23,461 nucleotides of DNA from JBBPYR01 sp038199755 (GTDB lineage Bacteria; Chloroflexota; Ktedonobacteria; Ktedonobacterales; Ktedonobacteraceae). Position 1 is the stretch's first letter, and each line of letters begins with the position of its first letter. Positions 8,485-16,714 of this stretch are shown here, one piece after another. The notes beneath the pieces were generated by a model. That model saw only the letters and a list, made by a program, of their open reading frames with translations. It did no database searches and had not been told where the DNA came from. The DNA is taken from contig JBBPYR010000015.1 in NCBI GenBank assembly GCA_038199755.1, positions 1-23,461 of the forward strand, read 5' to 3'. Both the position numbers and the translations under genes were made by a program.

Positions 8485-8520
8485 AGTTCATCACCGCACG
8501 TTTCTGAGCTGTGATGAACT
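8485..8520. terminator. Perfect 10-bp inverted repeat between convergent genes
   Basis: AGTTCATCAC (8485-8494) and GTGATGAACT (8511-8520) are perfect complements around a 16-nt loop, just past the hydrolase stop at 8475 and 50 bp from the convergent acetyltransferase stop. The position suits a bidirectional terminator, but no T-run follows on either strand, so it may instead be a 3'-end stabilising hairpin. Confidence 0.5.
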
Positions 8521-8570
8521 ACCACTCACCTCCAAAACATCCTTCGGGCTTGCTGGGTCGCTCTTCATTA

Positions 8571-9155
8571 TCAGGTAATCAAACCAGAACCGACAGACGT
8601 CTGAGCCTGTTCGAGTCTTTTTACCATCCGCACATGGGGGTGGTGGTAAAGGAAGGTCTCCTGTGTGATGACATAGTGCAGATGTTGATACAAGGACACT
8701 GCCTGTTTGTTCTCTTGTGCGACATTCAGCGCGATTTTGGCATAGTGTTGTTGGCGTGCCTGCTGCTCCGCAGCTTGCAACAGGAGCGTACCAATCCCCT
8801 GGTGGCCCCAATTCGTAAACACCGCCAGGGCATCAATATACCATTCGTCGTCATTCGCCTCACGTTCGAGCCATTGCCCAATGGCTGCATTGAGTCGTTC
8901 CTCCTCTCGACCGCCAAAGCTCAAAACCAAACCGACTACCTCTGAACGCTGTTGGGCAACCAGAATGAATTGATAGCTAAAACGATTACCCTCCTCGCGA
9001 AAGAAGAGCTGTAAACGCTCGCTAAACCGCTTCTCAGCTTCTTCGCGTAACGGATAGGTCACCTGGGTATGAGTATAGGCTGAGGAAAGAAGGATCGATG
9101 CTCTCTCGGCGTCGTTTAACTGTGCTGGCCTCAGCGTGATATCTTCGTTCATCAT
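8571..9155 (-). CDS. GNAT-family N-acetyltransferase
   Basis: A 194-residue single-domain GNAT enzyme expected to transfer an acetyl group from acetyl-CoA to an amine. The acetyl-CoA pyrophosphate loop (motif A) is HQGIGT at 118-123, after the strand WYIDALAVFTNW; motif B follows as VAQENKQAVSLYQHLHY (145-161). The N-terminus ITLRPAQLNDAERASILL is the usual first strand and helix. The start is ambiguous: two ATG codons are adjacent (9155 and 9152) and only a weak purine tract (ATGAGAA) lies upstream; I kept the first. The substrate is not predictable. A 9-bp inverted repeat TCTCTGCCA/TGGCAGAGA at 9214-9222 and 9247-9255 lies upstream and could be regulatory. Confidence 0.88.
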   Translation of the reverse strand: MMNEDITLRPAQLNDAERASILLSSAYTHTQVTYPLREEAEKRFSERLQLFFREEGNRFSYQFILVAQQRSEVVGLVLSFGGREEERLNAAIGQWLEREANDDEWYIDALAVFTNWGHQGIGTLLLQAAEQQARQQHYAKIALNVAQENKQAVSLYQHLHYVITQETFLYHHPHVRMVKRLEQAQTSVGSGLIT

Positions 9156-9365
9156 TTCTCATAACAATCGTTGCCGCTAGGTTGTTTTCTCGTCATCGTG
9201 TGGCTGTTCCTGCTCTCTGCCATTCTACCACCTGAGCGAGGATGATTGGCAGAGAAGAGTGTCTGACTTACCAACCTCGTGAAAGGCTCCCTTTATTTCT
9301 CCTCTTCTTTCGCCCACCCATTTTCCCGAAATTGCACCAATCCTGAGAAGTAAGCAGGCGATGTC
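9156..9365. other. Intergenic DNA with one inverted repeat
   Basis: No gene is visible. A perfect 9-bp inverted repeat (9214-9222 / 9247-9255, 24-nt loop) is the only structure seen; it lies about 60-100 nt upstream of the acetyltransferase start. Confidence 0.5.
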
Positions 9366-9394
9366 TTGACAAGGCTGGGAACTGGCTTTATAAT
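9366..9394 (+). promoter_or_regulatory. Perfect-consensus housekeeping promoter
   Basis: TTGACA (9366-9371), a spacer of exactly 17 nt, then TATAAT (9389-9394). This matches the sigma-70 consensus at all 12 positions. The predicted start is near 9401. The start-site region contains the partly palindromic GTTCAGTTAAC (9402-9412), the kind of site where a repressor could bind; that last point is inference. Confidence 0.85.
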
Positions 9395-9400
9395 TAATAC

Positions 9401-9477
9401 TGTTCAGTTAACAAAGTTGTGACAAAGCTGCCCTGGTCTATCATTCGTGAGAATGATATGAGATCCAGGGTTTTTTT
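9401..9477 (+). ncRNA. Candidate small RNA of about 77 nt
   Basis: The interval between the consensus promoter and the terminator T-run would give a transcript of about 77 nt: a 30-nt largely unstructured 5' part rich in A and G/U (including TTAACAAAGTTGTGAC) and a long terminal stem-loop. No open frame with a ribosome binding site fits inside it. It may be a trans-acting small RNA, an attenuated leader of the downstream region, or a relict promoter-terminator pair left by deletion of a gene. No known RNA family was recognised. Confidence 0.55.
9431..9477 (+). terminator. Strong intrinsic terminator
   Basis: CCCTGG (9431-9436) pairs with CCAGGG (9465-9470), and the stem continues inside with ATCATTC pairing with GAATGAT across small bulges. 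It is followed immediately by seven T residues (9471-9477). The closest upstream promoter on this strand is the consensus one at 9366. Confidence 0.85.
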
Positions 9478-10128
9478 GTTATCCTGTGTTCTCTGTAACG
9501 TGTACAATCTTCCCTGAGATTGTGCTGAGACTCTTATTTTCGTCTCCTACCAGAAATCCCAGAACGGAAAAACATGAACGATCAGTTACCGAACGACCTT
9601 TTTTTGACGATTCCTTACGGTGAGCTTGTTTGAGTCTGGCGATTTCGTGAAGCAGATTCTGGGTGCGGAGAATATTCAGAAATATCTGGCTTGCAAAAAA
9701 CAGGTAGCCAGTCGTAGCCCCAGTGATCTGGGGACGCAGGTGAAGACCTCTGAAGTCATTTATCATCATGAGGTTACCAACCAGCAATTGTGGAACAAGT
9801 TCTAAGCCGCGTTGAGTGCGCACACGCGTCAATCAATAAGCGGAAACGTCAATCAATGGAGCCTATATCCTCAACGATGAGGGCCTCTTGTGCCAGTCAA
9901 TGCCCCCCTCTTGCCCCCTTGCCAATCCAATGCCCTTCCTCTACGCTTAAAGACTGTGAATTCTATGTGATATATCCCTACTTTGACCTGTTCTTGTAGC
10001 AGAAAACGAATGTAGCAACAGAGGAGTCTCTGACACCATGATGTCTGTTCTTACGTGTTCTCTTGGGAGGGGTATTGATGTAAGTGAATGAGAGAACAGC
10101 AACAGTTTAAACAGAAGGAGGGCCGGGC
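9478..10128. other. Non-coding or decayed region
   Basis: No convincing gene. A plus-strand frame from about 9620 to 9805 (61 codons, GTG start) and a minus-strand frame at 9479-9832 (117 codons) overlap each other, lack ribosome binding sites and resemble nothing I know. An ATG at 9574 opens a 19-codon frame that ends at a stop. Decayed coding sequence is possible but not demonstrable. An inverted repeat lies at 10056-10098. Confidence 0.45.
10056..10098. promoter_or_regulatory. Inverted repeat upstream of membrane-protein gene
   Basis: TGTTCTCT (10056-10063) and AGAGAACA (10091-10098) are perfect 8-bp complements separated by 27 nt, ending 30 nt before the membrane-protein start. It could be an operator or an mRNA leader hairpin. 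Confidence 0.3.
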
Positions 10129-10929
10129 ATGTTTCTTCAGCGAAAGTTGCGTTTTGGTGCAGTGCTCATGATCGTCGGGAGTCTCCTTGCGGCATCGGGC
10201 GAAATCGTGAATGCACAAACGATGGATGTGTTGAGTTCTTCATGGTATCTCTCACTTGGCCTGATCGTTGTTGGTACCCTCATTCTGCTCATCGGTCTCT
10301 CCACGTTTGCATCAGTATCAGATCAGGTCAATGGCTTTGGTTTTATCGGCAGCAATCTGCTCCTCCTCGGTGGTTTCCTCTCGATCATTGGTGTGGTCGC
10401 GCTTGATTGGATACTCGTACCGTTCTTAATGAATCTAGCGAGTATGATTGCTGCGACGATTAATGGGCCAGCAATTACAACCGAGAATGCGCTTAATAAA
10501 ATTATTTCAAGCTTGAACGGCTTGGGCGGCCCCTTTCTCCAAAAGCTTTTTCCAGGATCTGCCCCCCATATTCCTGCTGCCCATATTCCTATGGCGAATG
10601 GCATTGTGTTGGTGAATAAAGCATTGCTTCAACTCCATATTCCCACCATTGATCAACTCACATGGTGGGGTCATTTCAGTCTCTCAGGGGGTCCGCTCAT
10701 CATTGGCAGCGGAATCTTGGGTCTGGCTTTGCCCCGCAGCAATGGCAAACTTACTCTTGTCAGTGCTTTGCTGATCGTCTTCGCCCTCTTGAACTTGCTC
10801 TGTCAATTTTTGCCGTCGATCCCATCGTTCTATGGAAATATCACCGCTGTTGTGCTCTTTCTTACCCTTGCATGGTTAGGGGTTTCAGCGTGGTCATCGA
10901 AACGTACAGACGCGGCGATTTCTGAATGA
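10129..10929 (+). CDS. Six-helix integral membrane protein, function unknown
   Basis: A 266-residue hydrophobic protein with about six membrane segments (roughly 9-28, 40-61, 70-100, 182-202, 207-229 and 236-254). A polar loop of about 80 residues (100-180) contains the proline-histidine repeat PHIPAAHIP. The basic N-terminus (FLQRKLRFG) suggests a cytoplasmic start. I recognise no family motif or catalytic residues. The ATG at 10129 is set by AAGGAGG at 10115-10121 with 7 nt spacing. Its TGA stop (10927-10929) directly abuts the stop of the convergent SDR gene, so no terminator lies between them and transcripts may overlap. Confidence 0.8.
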   Translation: MFLQRKLRFGAVLMIVGSLLAASGEIVNAQTMDVLSSSWYLSLGLIVVGTLILLIGLSTFASVSDQVNGFGFIGSNLLLLGGFLSIIGVVALDWILVPFLMNLASMIAATINGPAITTENALNKIISSLNGLGGPFLQKLFPGSAPHIPAAHIPMANGIVLVNKALLQLHIPTIDQLTWWGHFSLSGGPLIIGSGILGLALPRSNGKLTLVSALLIVFALLNLLCQFLPSIPSFYGNITAVVLFLTLAWLGVSAWSSKRTDAAISE

Positions 10930-11709
10930 TTAGCTGGGCCAGTTGCCGCCATCTACATTGATGCACTGCTGCGTCATGTAGTCGGATTCGCTCGATGCGA
11001 GAAAAACGGCTATGCCTGTAATATCCGCAGGTTGCTCGATCCGACCGAGAGGAATCGACGCAATAGCTCTGCGCCTGGGCTCACCAACCTCAAGGTTCAT
11101 GATCTTGGCAAATTGTTTATCAACCTCTACCCAGAAAGGAGTGTCGACCACGCCCGGAGCAATTGCATTCACATTGATCTTATGTTCGGCTAACGCGAGT
11201 GCCATCGATTGGGTCATGCTGATGACACAGGCCTTGCTAGCGCAGTAGGCCAGTACGTACGCTTCACCACGGCGTCCTGCCTGGGATGCCATGTTGATAA
11301 TCTTCCCACCACGGCCCTGTTTCATCATCACTCGCGCGGCTGCTTGGCTGCACCAGAGCAATCCCTTGCAGTTAATGTCGAACATAAAATTCCAGTCCTG
11401 CTCAGTCGTTTCCAGAAAAGGAATGATCTTGCCGACACCTGCATTGTTCACCAGGATATCCAGACCGCCAAACTGCTTGACCGCCGTATCTATCATCGCC
11501 TGGACTTGCTGCTGGTTACGCACATCTACTGCTACCGCTGCCGCTTTACCGTTGCTAGCGGTGATCTCATCGACAACCTTTTGGGCGTCCGCTTGTCTGA
11601 GATCACCGATCACCACTGTAGCTCCTTCCTGTGCATAGCGTAACGCAATTGCGCGCCCCATGCCTTGTGCTCCACCAGTTACAATCGCAATTTTACCTTG
11701 TAGCCTCAC
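10930..11709 (-). CDS. SDR-family polyol/sugar dehydrogenase
   Basis: A 259-residue classical short-chain dehydrogenase/reductase. The cofactor loop is TGGAQGMG (11-18), the structural motif NNAG lies at 88-91, and the catalytic residues are Ser142, Tyr155 and Lys159 (YCASK). Asp36 at the end of the second strand favours NAD over NADP. The C-terminal region, with FLASSESDYMTQQ and a VDGGNW ending, resembles bacterial sorbitol/galactitol dehydrogenases, so oxidation of a sugar alcohol or sugar is likely. It starts at GTG 11709, 6 nt from a GGAGG core (complement of 11716-11720). It is the last gene of the minus-strand operon, 77 bp behind the enolase-superfamily gene. The family is certain; the substrate is inferred from context. 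Confidence 0.92.
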   Translation of the reverse strand: MRLQGKIAIVTGGAQGMGRAIALRYAQEGATVVIGDLRQADAQKVVDEITASNGKAAAVAVDVRNQQQVQAMIDTAVKQFGGLDILVNNAGVGKIIPFLETTEQDWNFMFDINCKGLLWCSQAAARVMMKQGRGGKIINMASQAGRRGEAYVLAYCASKACVISMTQSMALALAEHKINVNAIAPGVVDTPFWVEVDKQFAKIMNLEVGEPRRRAIASIPLGRIEQPADITGIAVFLASSESDYMTQQCINVDGGNWPS

Positions 11710-11786
11710 TGTTCACCTCCATGAGTTTATTAATCTTGATACCTTGTTGATGTTCCTGGCACCCGCACACCACTAACACCGCCGCG

Positions 11787-12974
11787 TCAGGGACGGTGTT
11801 GATCGATGCGGTAGCGGTTGATCGTCTCTTGATTCAGTGTCACGCCCAAGCCTGGTCGTTCCGGTAGCCGCACGCAGCCTCTCTCATCAAGGGTCAGTGG
11901 TTCCTCGAAAAGATCAGTGCGCAGCGCATTCGGGTTTTGATCCCATTCGAGCCAACTGCCATTGGGGATCGAGGCGATGAAGTGCATATTGGCAATGGTG
12001 CTCAGTGCTGATGAGAAGACGTGGGGGATGACGGGCAGACTGTAGGCTTGCGCCAGTGCCGCGATTTTGCGGCACTCGGTGATGCCGCCCGACCAGATCA
12101 CATCAGGTTGGACGATATCGACGGCATGGCGTGTGATAAGCTCGCGAAAGCCGGGTAGCCCCGTTTCCGTCTCGTAGCCTGACACGGGCACAATCAGTTG
12201 CTGGGCTACCATTGCGGACCCATCGAGGTCCTCGGTAGCAACTGGCTCCTCAAGCCAGTAGATGTCCAGGTCCTCAATCTCGTGCATAAAGGTGAGTGCC
12301 AGCGAAGGTGTCCAGGCGTTATTCGCATCGATGGCCAGCTTGACCGTTGGCCCAATCGCTTTGCGTACAGCACGCACACGTGCAACATCTTCCTCGAAGG
12401 TTACAGTAGCATAGTCTGCCGCGGACATTTCTCTTAATGGGTTCAAGAGTGCCTCAGGCTGACGGCCCACCTTCATCTTGATACAGCCAAAGCCACGATC
12501 AGCATAACCGCCCACCTCTTGTTCCAGTGCATGGATATCTTTATCCTGGGCATAGAAGCCAGCGGACGCATACGCCTGCAAGGTATCGCGGTAGCCCCCG
12601 AGTAGTCGGTAGAGTGGTGTGCGTGTCGCCTGCCCGATGATGTCCCAGAGCGCAATATCGACACCACTAATCGCCATCATCAGCATTCCGCGACGGCCCC
12701 GCTGATGTGGCCGTGTTGCCATCATTTGCCACAACTTCTCGACTCGAAATGGGTCCTCACCGACAATCATGCTGCGCAGTTCCCCTGTGACAATTGCCTC
12801 CATACTTTCCAGAAAACCACCATAGGTTGCGGCCTCCCCCAAGCCAACTATTCCTTCATCCGTATGCACTTGCACCAGCAGCGTAGGACGATCAGGCATA
12901 TAATGAATGGCGTCCGCCATCGCGATAGTCATGGGATAGCGGAGCTTGATAGTCGTAACATCCGTGATGATCAA
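11787..12974 (-). CDS. Enolase-superfamily sugar-acid dehydratase or cycloisomerase (MR/MLE family)
   Basis: A 395-residue enzyme of the mandelate racemase/muconate lactonizing group, which removes a proton next to a carboxylate on a magnesium-bound sugar acid. Visible residues are the base motif K166-M-K168, metal ligands D216 (AIDANNAW), E242 (WLEEP) and E268 (GYETETG), and the D291/H318 dyad (QPD, IPHVF) of the mandelate-racemase subgroup. The layout and C-terminus resemble galactarolactone cycloisomerases and aldonate dehydratases. The start is TTG at 12974 behind AGAGAGG with 7 nt spacing; no ATG is available nearby. It follows the permease gene by 38 bp in the sugar operon, which suggests it acts on an oxidised form of the imported sugar. 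Reaction and substrate are unresolved. Confidence 0.9.
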   Translation of the reverse strand: MIITDVTTIKLRYPMTIAMADAIHYMPDRPTLLVQVHTDEGIVGLGEAATYGGFLESMEAIVTGELRSMIVGEDPFRVEKLWQMMATRPHQRGRRGMLMMAISGVDIALWDIIGQATRTPLYRLLGGYRDTLQAYASAGFYAQDKDIHALEQEVGGYADRGFGCIKMKVGRQPEALLNPLREMSAADYATVTFEEDVARVRAVRKAIGPTVKLAIDANNAWTPSLALTFMHEIEDLDIYWLEEPVATEDLDGSAMVAQQLIVPVSGYETETGLPGFRELITRHAVDIVQPDVIWSGGITECRKIAALAQAYSLPVIPHVFSSALSTIANMHFIASIPNGSWLEWDQNPNALRTDLFEEPLTLDERGCVRLPERPGLGVTLNQETINRYRIDQHRP

Positions 12975-13012
12975 TGGGAACCTCTCTTCTCGCTCGGAAA
13001 CTGTTTGTTTTC

Positions 13013-14047
13013 TTAAGGGCCAGACGACCCTTGCTCTAACCGCACTTTCTTCGCTTGGGTCAGGCGACTTTGCACCAATACCACAATCAGCAGGAAGACG
13101 CCGCGAATGACTGATTGCCAGGACACGCCCAGACTAATAAAGCCGAACCCATTCTCAAAGTTTAAGATGTTGAAGACTAGGCCCAGCAACAATACTCCTA
13201 CTAACGATCCCCAGACCGAACCCATGCCACCTGTCAGGAGTGTGCCACCAACAACGACCGCGGCGATGGCCGTCAGTTCCCAGCCGACTGCCTCGTTTGG
13301 TGAGCCCGTGAAGGTTTGCCCTGCTAACAATGCGCCAGCTAGCCCTGCCAATACACCGCTAATGGCGTACACCGCCAGCTTGATACGCTCCACAGGGAGA
13401 CCCATCAGACGAGCCGCTTCTTCGTTGCCGCCAATCGCCAGTATGTGACGGCCAAAACGCGTGAAATTGAGTACAATCGAACCAAGAGCATAGACCAGGA
13501 TCAAAAAGATTGGTAGAGGAACACCATACAGAACACCCTGACTCAGTGCCGCCCAATCTGCCGTCGCACTCACACTGACCGTCGCATCCTTCGCCAGGAC
13601 GAGGGCCATGCCACGAGCAGCCAGCAACATGGCGAGTGTGGCGAGGAACGGTGGTATACGCAGCCAGGCAATAACCCAGCCGTTAAAAAGTCCCACGATC
13701 AGCCCTGCCAGAGCAGCAGCAGCAATCGCCGCTAACAGACCATAGGGACTCGCAAGAGCCGCCACGACACTACACAGAGCCGCTAGCGAACCAACGGACA
13801 GGTCGATGCCACCTGTCATCATCACAAAGGTCATACCCAATGCGATCAGGCCAAACGTGGTGTTGTATGAGACCACCGTAAGAAAGTTATAGGACGAAAA
13901 GAAGTTATCGTAGCGCAACGTGCCAAATAGAACCAGTACGATGAGGGCAATCAAGGCACCTTGTCGCTGCAAGATGCTCTTGCCACGCGTCCAGCCACTT
14001 GCCAGCCTGCTACTACGACTCGCTCTCGTTGTAGAAATATCTGCCAT
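13013..14047 (-). CDS. Sugar ABC transporter permease, YjfF-like
   Basis: A 344-residue inner-membrane permease of the ribose/furanose type, with 8-10 hydrophobic segments. The family signature is GMTFVMMTGGIDLSVGSL in the first third, followed later by the cytoplasmic loop GRHILAIGGNEEAARLMG that contacts the ATPase and by VVVGGTLLTGGMGS. Position as the second permease and the short basic N-terminus (TTRASRSSRLASG) match YjfF of the E. coli galactofuranose importer. The ATG at 14047 follows GGAG with about 6 nt spacing. It lies 22 bp after the other permease and 38 bp before the enolase-superfamily gene. The two permeases are clearly different in sequence and probably form a heterodimer. 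Confidence 0.93.
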   Translation of the reverse strand: MADISTTRASRSSRLASGWTRGKSILQRQGALIALIVLVLFGTLRYDNFFSSYNFLTVVSYNTTFGLIALGMTFVMMTGGIDLSVGSLAALCSVVAALASPYGLLAAIAAAALAGLIVGLFNGWVIAWLRIPPFLATLAMLLAARGMALVLAKDATVSVSATADWAALSQGVLYGVPLPIFLILVYALGSIVLNFTRFGRHILAIGGNEEAARLMGLPVERIKLAVYAISGVLAGLAGALLAGQTFTGSPNEAVGWELTAIAAVVVGGTLLTGGMGSVWGSLVGVLLLGLVFNILNFENGFGFISLGVSWQSVIRGVFLLIVVLVQSRLTQAKKVRLEQGSSGP

Positions 14048-14069
14048 AACTACTCCAACTACCTAATTA

Positions 14070-15077
14070 TCACCCTTTACGCTGCCGTTGAAGATAGACC
14101 GCCAGCAAAATAATGCCAGCTTTAATTACCTGTGCTACTCCGAAGGAAACATTTTGTGATACCAGGGTTGCACTAATGAGATAAATGATTAGTGCGCCGA
14201 TAAGTGTTCCCGTGACTGCTGCCTGCCCACCTGTAAGCGGAGTGCCACCAACAGCTACAGCTGCGATAGCGTCTAATTCTCCGTTCAGCCCTACGCGGGT
14301 TGCATCTGATGATGAATTGATGGAGATGATAATAAACCCCGCCAGAGCCGCAAGCACCGCGCTAATAGTGTAGACGGCCAGTTTCACACGGTTCACCGGG
14401 ATACCAGCCAGGCGTGCCGCCGCCTCATTGCCCCCGGTAGCCAGCACATAACGACCAAAGGTGGTGATACGCATGATTACCGCGAAAAAAGCCACGATCA
14501 CAAGCATCAGGAGCACCTGAAAAGGGATACCTAGTATATTCCCCTGTCCAATAAATTGAAAACCGGGATTATTGAAGTCTTGGAGTTTGTCATTGGACAG
14601 GACCAACGCTATACCGCGACCGCCAATAAATAAGACCAGCGTCGCAATAATTGGCTGAATACGAAATCTTGTAATCAAGAAACCATTGAAAAGACCAAGT
14701 AGGCCCGTTGCTGCGATTGGGATGATCAGGGCCAAGGTGTTTCCGAGCAACGGGTTGTTCGCTAGGAATGGGCTCAAGAAGATGATCGAGGCCAGGGCAC
14801 CAGCAAATGCCATCAAAGAACCAACGGACAAGTCAATGCCCCCGGTGGCGATGACCAGCGTCATGCCAGTGGCAATAATCGCAATTGGAGCCACCTCCTG
14901 CAGGTCATTATACAGAGACTGCACCTGGAGAAAATGTGGCCTGAACAATATATCATACAGAATGATCAGCAGTAGTGCCGTCAGTGCCCCATACGTCTGA
15001 CCGAAATTACGTAAACGTTCTGGTAGAACGAAACGGTGCGCGATAGGTGGCGTTGTGGCCGAATCAAGCTTCGCCAT
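14070..15077 (-). CDS. Sugar ABC transporter permease, YtfT-like
   Basis: A 335-residue membrane permease of the same family as its neighbour, with the signature GMTLVIATGGIDLSVGSLMA and the loop YVLATGGNEAAARLAGIP that docks to the ATPase. The segment before the signature (VAPIAIIATGMTLV) is especially close in style to YtfT. The frame remains open to 15149, but the upstream 24 codons are very basic and GAGGAGG (complement of 15087-15093) is 9 nt from the ATG at 15077, so this start is preferred. It overlaps the end of the ATPase gene by 14 bp, which indicates translational coupling. Confidence 0.93.
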   Translation of the reverse strand: MAKLDSATTPPIAHRFVLPERLRNFGQTYGALTALLLIILYDILFRPHFLQVQSLYNDLQEVAPIAIIATGMTLVIATGGIDLSVGSLMAFAGALASIIFLSPFLANNPLLGNTLALIIPIAATGLLGLFNGFLITRFRIQPIIATLVLFIGGRGIALVLSNDKLQDFNNPGFQFIGQGNILGIPFQVLLMLVIVAFFAVIMRITTFGRYVLATGGNEAAARLAGIPVNRVKLAVYTISAVLAALAGFIIISINSSSDATRVGLNGELDAIAAVAVGGTPLTGGQAAVTGTLIGALIIYLISATLVSQNVSFGVAQVIKAGIILLAVYLQRQRKG

Positions 15078-16638
15078 GCTGCGCTTCCTCCTCTTTTTTT
15101 GCTGGCAGCAGGGAATCGTCGTCATCCCCTTGCGCCATCGCTGCCACAACTGTATTCAGGCTGATTTCTTCACGCCCAAGCGAAGCCACCGTTTGTCCAT
15201 CACGCATGACCACGACACGGTCACTGCCTTCAAGCAATTCTTCTAGCTCGGATGAGATCATCAGGACTCCCAGTCCTTTCTCCGCTAATTCTTCAATCAA
15301 CGCCTGTATCTCGGCTTTGGCACCAACATCAATTCCGCGTGTTGGCTCATCCAGAATCAATAACTTGGGATTAAGACAGAGCCAGCGTGCCAGTAAGACC
15401 TTTTGTTGATTGCCACCAGAGAGTTCGCGTATCTTTTGTTCCGGCCCCGCAGTCTTGATACCAAGTCGCCTGATGAACTGATCAACGACCTCTTGCTGCT
15501 TCTCGCGAGAGACAATACCATTGCGTGCAAGCGTAGGCAGAGCTGCGAGGGTAAGATTCTCACGCACGGAGAGATAGGGTATAATGCCATCCATCTTGCG
15601 GTCTTCTGGGCAGAAACCGATGCCCGCCTGGATCGCATCAGCAGGTGAGTGAAAGTGTGCCGCTTGACCTTCGACACGTACCTCGCCCTGCTCTAAAGGG
15701 TCAGCACCGAAGATTGCTCGTGCAACCTCACTTCTGCCTGAACCAAGCAGACCCGCGAGTCCGACAATTTCGCCTGCGTGAACATCGATACTTGCCCCTT
15801 GCAATACGCGTCCACGACGCAAGCCACGAGCCTCCAGTAGCACCTTCTGCTCAACATGGTGGTGCCCAACCGCAAAACTTGTTTGCCCATGCCGCCGTAC
15901 TTCATTCAGCTCCTTGCCTAGCATCTTGGCAACCAGTTCTACTTTCGACAGGCCTTTCATCTCACGTATATCTACAGTCTGACCATCGCGCATAATGGTC
16001 ACTTGATCACAAATAGCGTAGAGTTCGTCGAGACGATGGCCGACGAAAATCACGGAGACGCCGTCAGCTTTCAATTGACGGATGATCGTGAAGAGGGTCT
16101 CAACTTCTCGCTCGTTCAGTGAAGAGGTAGGCTCATCCATGACAACCAGCTTGCTCTCGAACGAAATAGCACGAGCAATAGCTACCATCTGCTGAATAGC
16201 GATATTGTAGTTCATCAATGGTTGCGTCACGTCAATGGAAACAGACAGGCGTTGAAGCAATGCAGCCGTTTCCGCGTGCATCTTGCGCCAATTGATAATA
16301 CCCCAGCGTCGCGGTTCCCTGCCCATAAACACATTCTCGGCAACAGAACGAAATGGGATAAGGTTGATTTCCTGATAGATACTACTGATGCCATTATTCT
16401 GTGCCTGCTGTGGAGTTTGGAAATCAATTGCACGACCATCGAAAAGAATGGTACCGCTATCACGACGATGGGCACCTGTGAGGATTTTGATAAGGGTCGA
16501 TTTACCAGCACCGTTTTGACCTACGAGTGCATGTACCTCGCCACGATTGACACGTAAATGAGCATTTACTAGGGCCACGACGCCGGGGAAAGCTTTGGAG
16601 ATCTGCTCCATGCGCAATAATGGGTCGTTCTGGTCCAT
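15064..16638 (-). CDS. Sugar ABC transporter ATP-binding protein, two ATPase domains (YtfR/RbsA-like)
   Basis: A 524-residue cytoplasmic ATPase with two fused nucleotide-binding domains, as in RbsA, MglA and YtfR. Domain 1 has an intact Walker A (GQNGAGKST, about 40-48) and Walker B (VVMDEPTSSL), but a degenerate signature (YNIAIQQMVAIARA). Domain 2 has the degenerate Walker A normal for this family (LAGLLGSGRSE), an intact signature LSGGNQQKV and Walker B LILDEPTRGID. The frame is open from GTG 16662, but AAGGGAG (complement of 16646-16652) lies 7 nt from the ATG at 16638. The C-terminal tail is acidic and then charged (GDDDD...KKEEE). It is separated from the upstream binding-protein gene by 143 bp containing a strong hairpin. 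Confidence 0.95.
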   Translation of the reverse strand: MDQNDPLLRMEQISKAFPGVVALVNAHLRVNRGEVHALVGQNGAGKSTLIKILTGAHRRDSGTILFDGRAIDFQTPQQAQNNGISSIYQEINLIPFRSVAENVFMGREPRRWGIINWRKMHAETAALLQRLSVSIDVTQPLMNYNIAIQQMVAIARAISFESKLVVMDEPTSSLNEREVETLFTIIRQLKADGVSVIFVGHRLDELYAICDQVTIMRDGQTVDIREMKGLSKVELVAKMLGKELNEVRRHGQTSFAVGHHHVEQKVLLEARGLRRGRVLQGASIDVHAGEIVGLAGLLGSGRSEVARAIFGADPLEQGEVRVEGQAAHFHSPADAIQAGIGFCPEDRKMDGIIPYLSVRENLTLAALPTLARNGIVSREKQQEVVDQFIRRLGIKTAGPEQKIRELSGGNQQKVLLARWLCLNPKLLILDEPTRGIDVGAKAEIQALIEELAEKGLGVLMISSELEELLEGSDRVVVMRDGQTVASLGREEISLNTVVAAMAQGDDDDSLLPAKKEEEAQHGEA

Positions 16639-16714
16639 TCCAGCACTCCCTTCCCTCTGCACTACAGTAACTTCTCTCTATTATAAACCAAAAAGATCGG
16701 AGAGAGAACACGGC

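Noticed and set aside
9620..9805. 61-codon plus-strand frame with GTG start
   Set aside because: No ribosome binding site and no recognisable domain; it overlaps the antisense frame. It might be decayed coding DNA but there is no positive evidence.
9479..9832. 117-codon minus-strand open frame in the gene-poor region
   Set aside because: It runs antisense through the small-RNA/terminator surroundings, lacks a ribosome binding site and matches no family I know.
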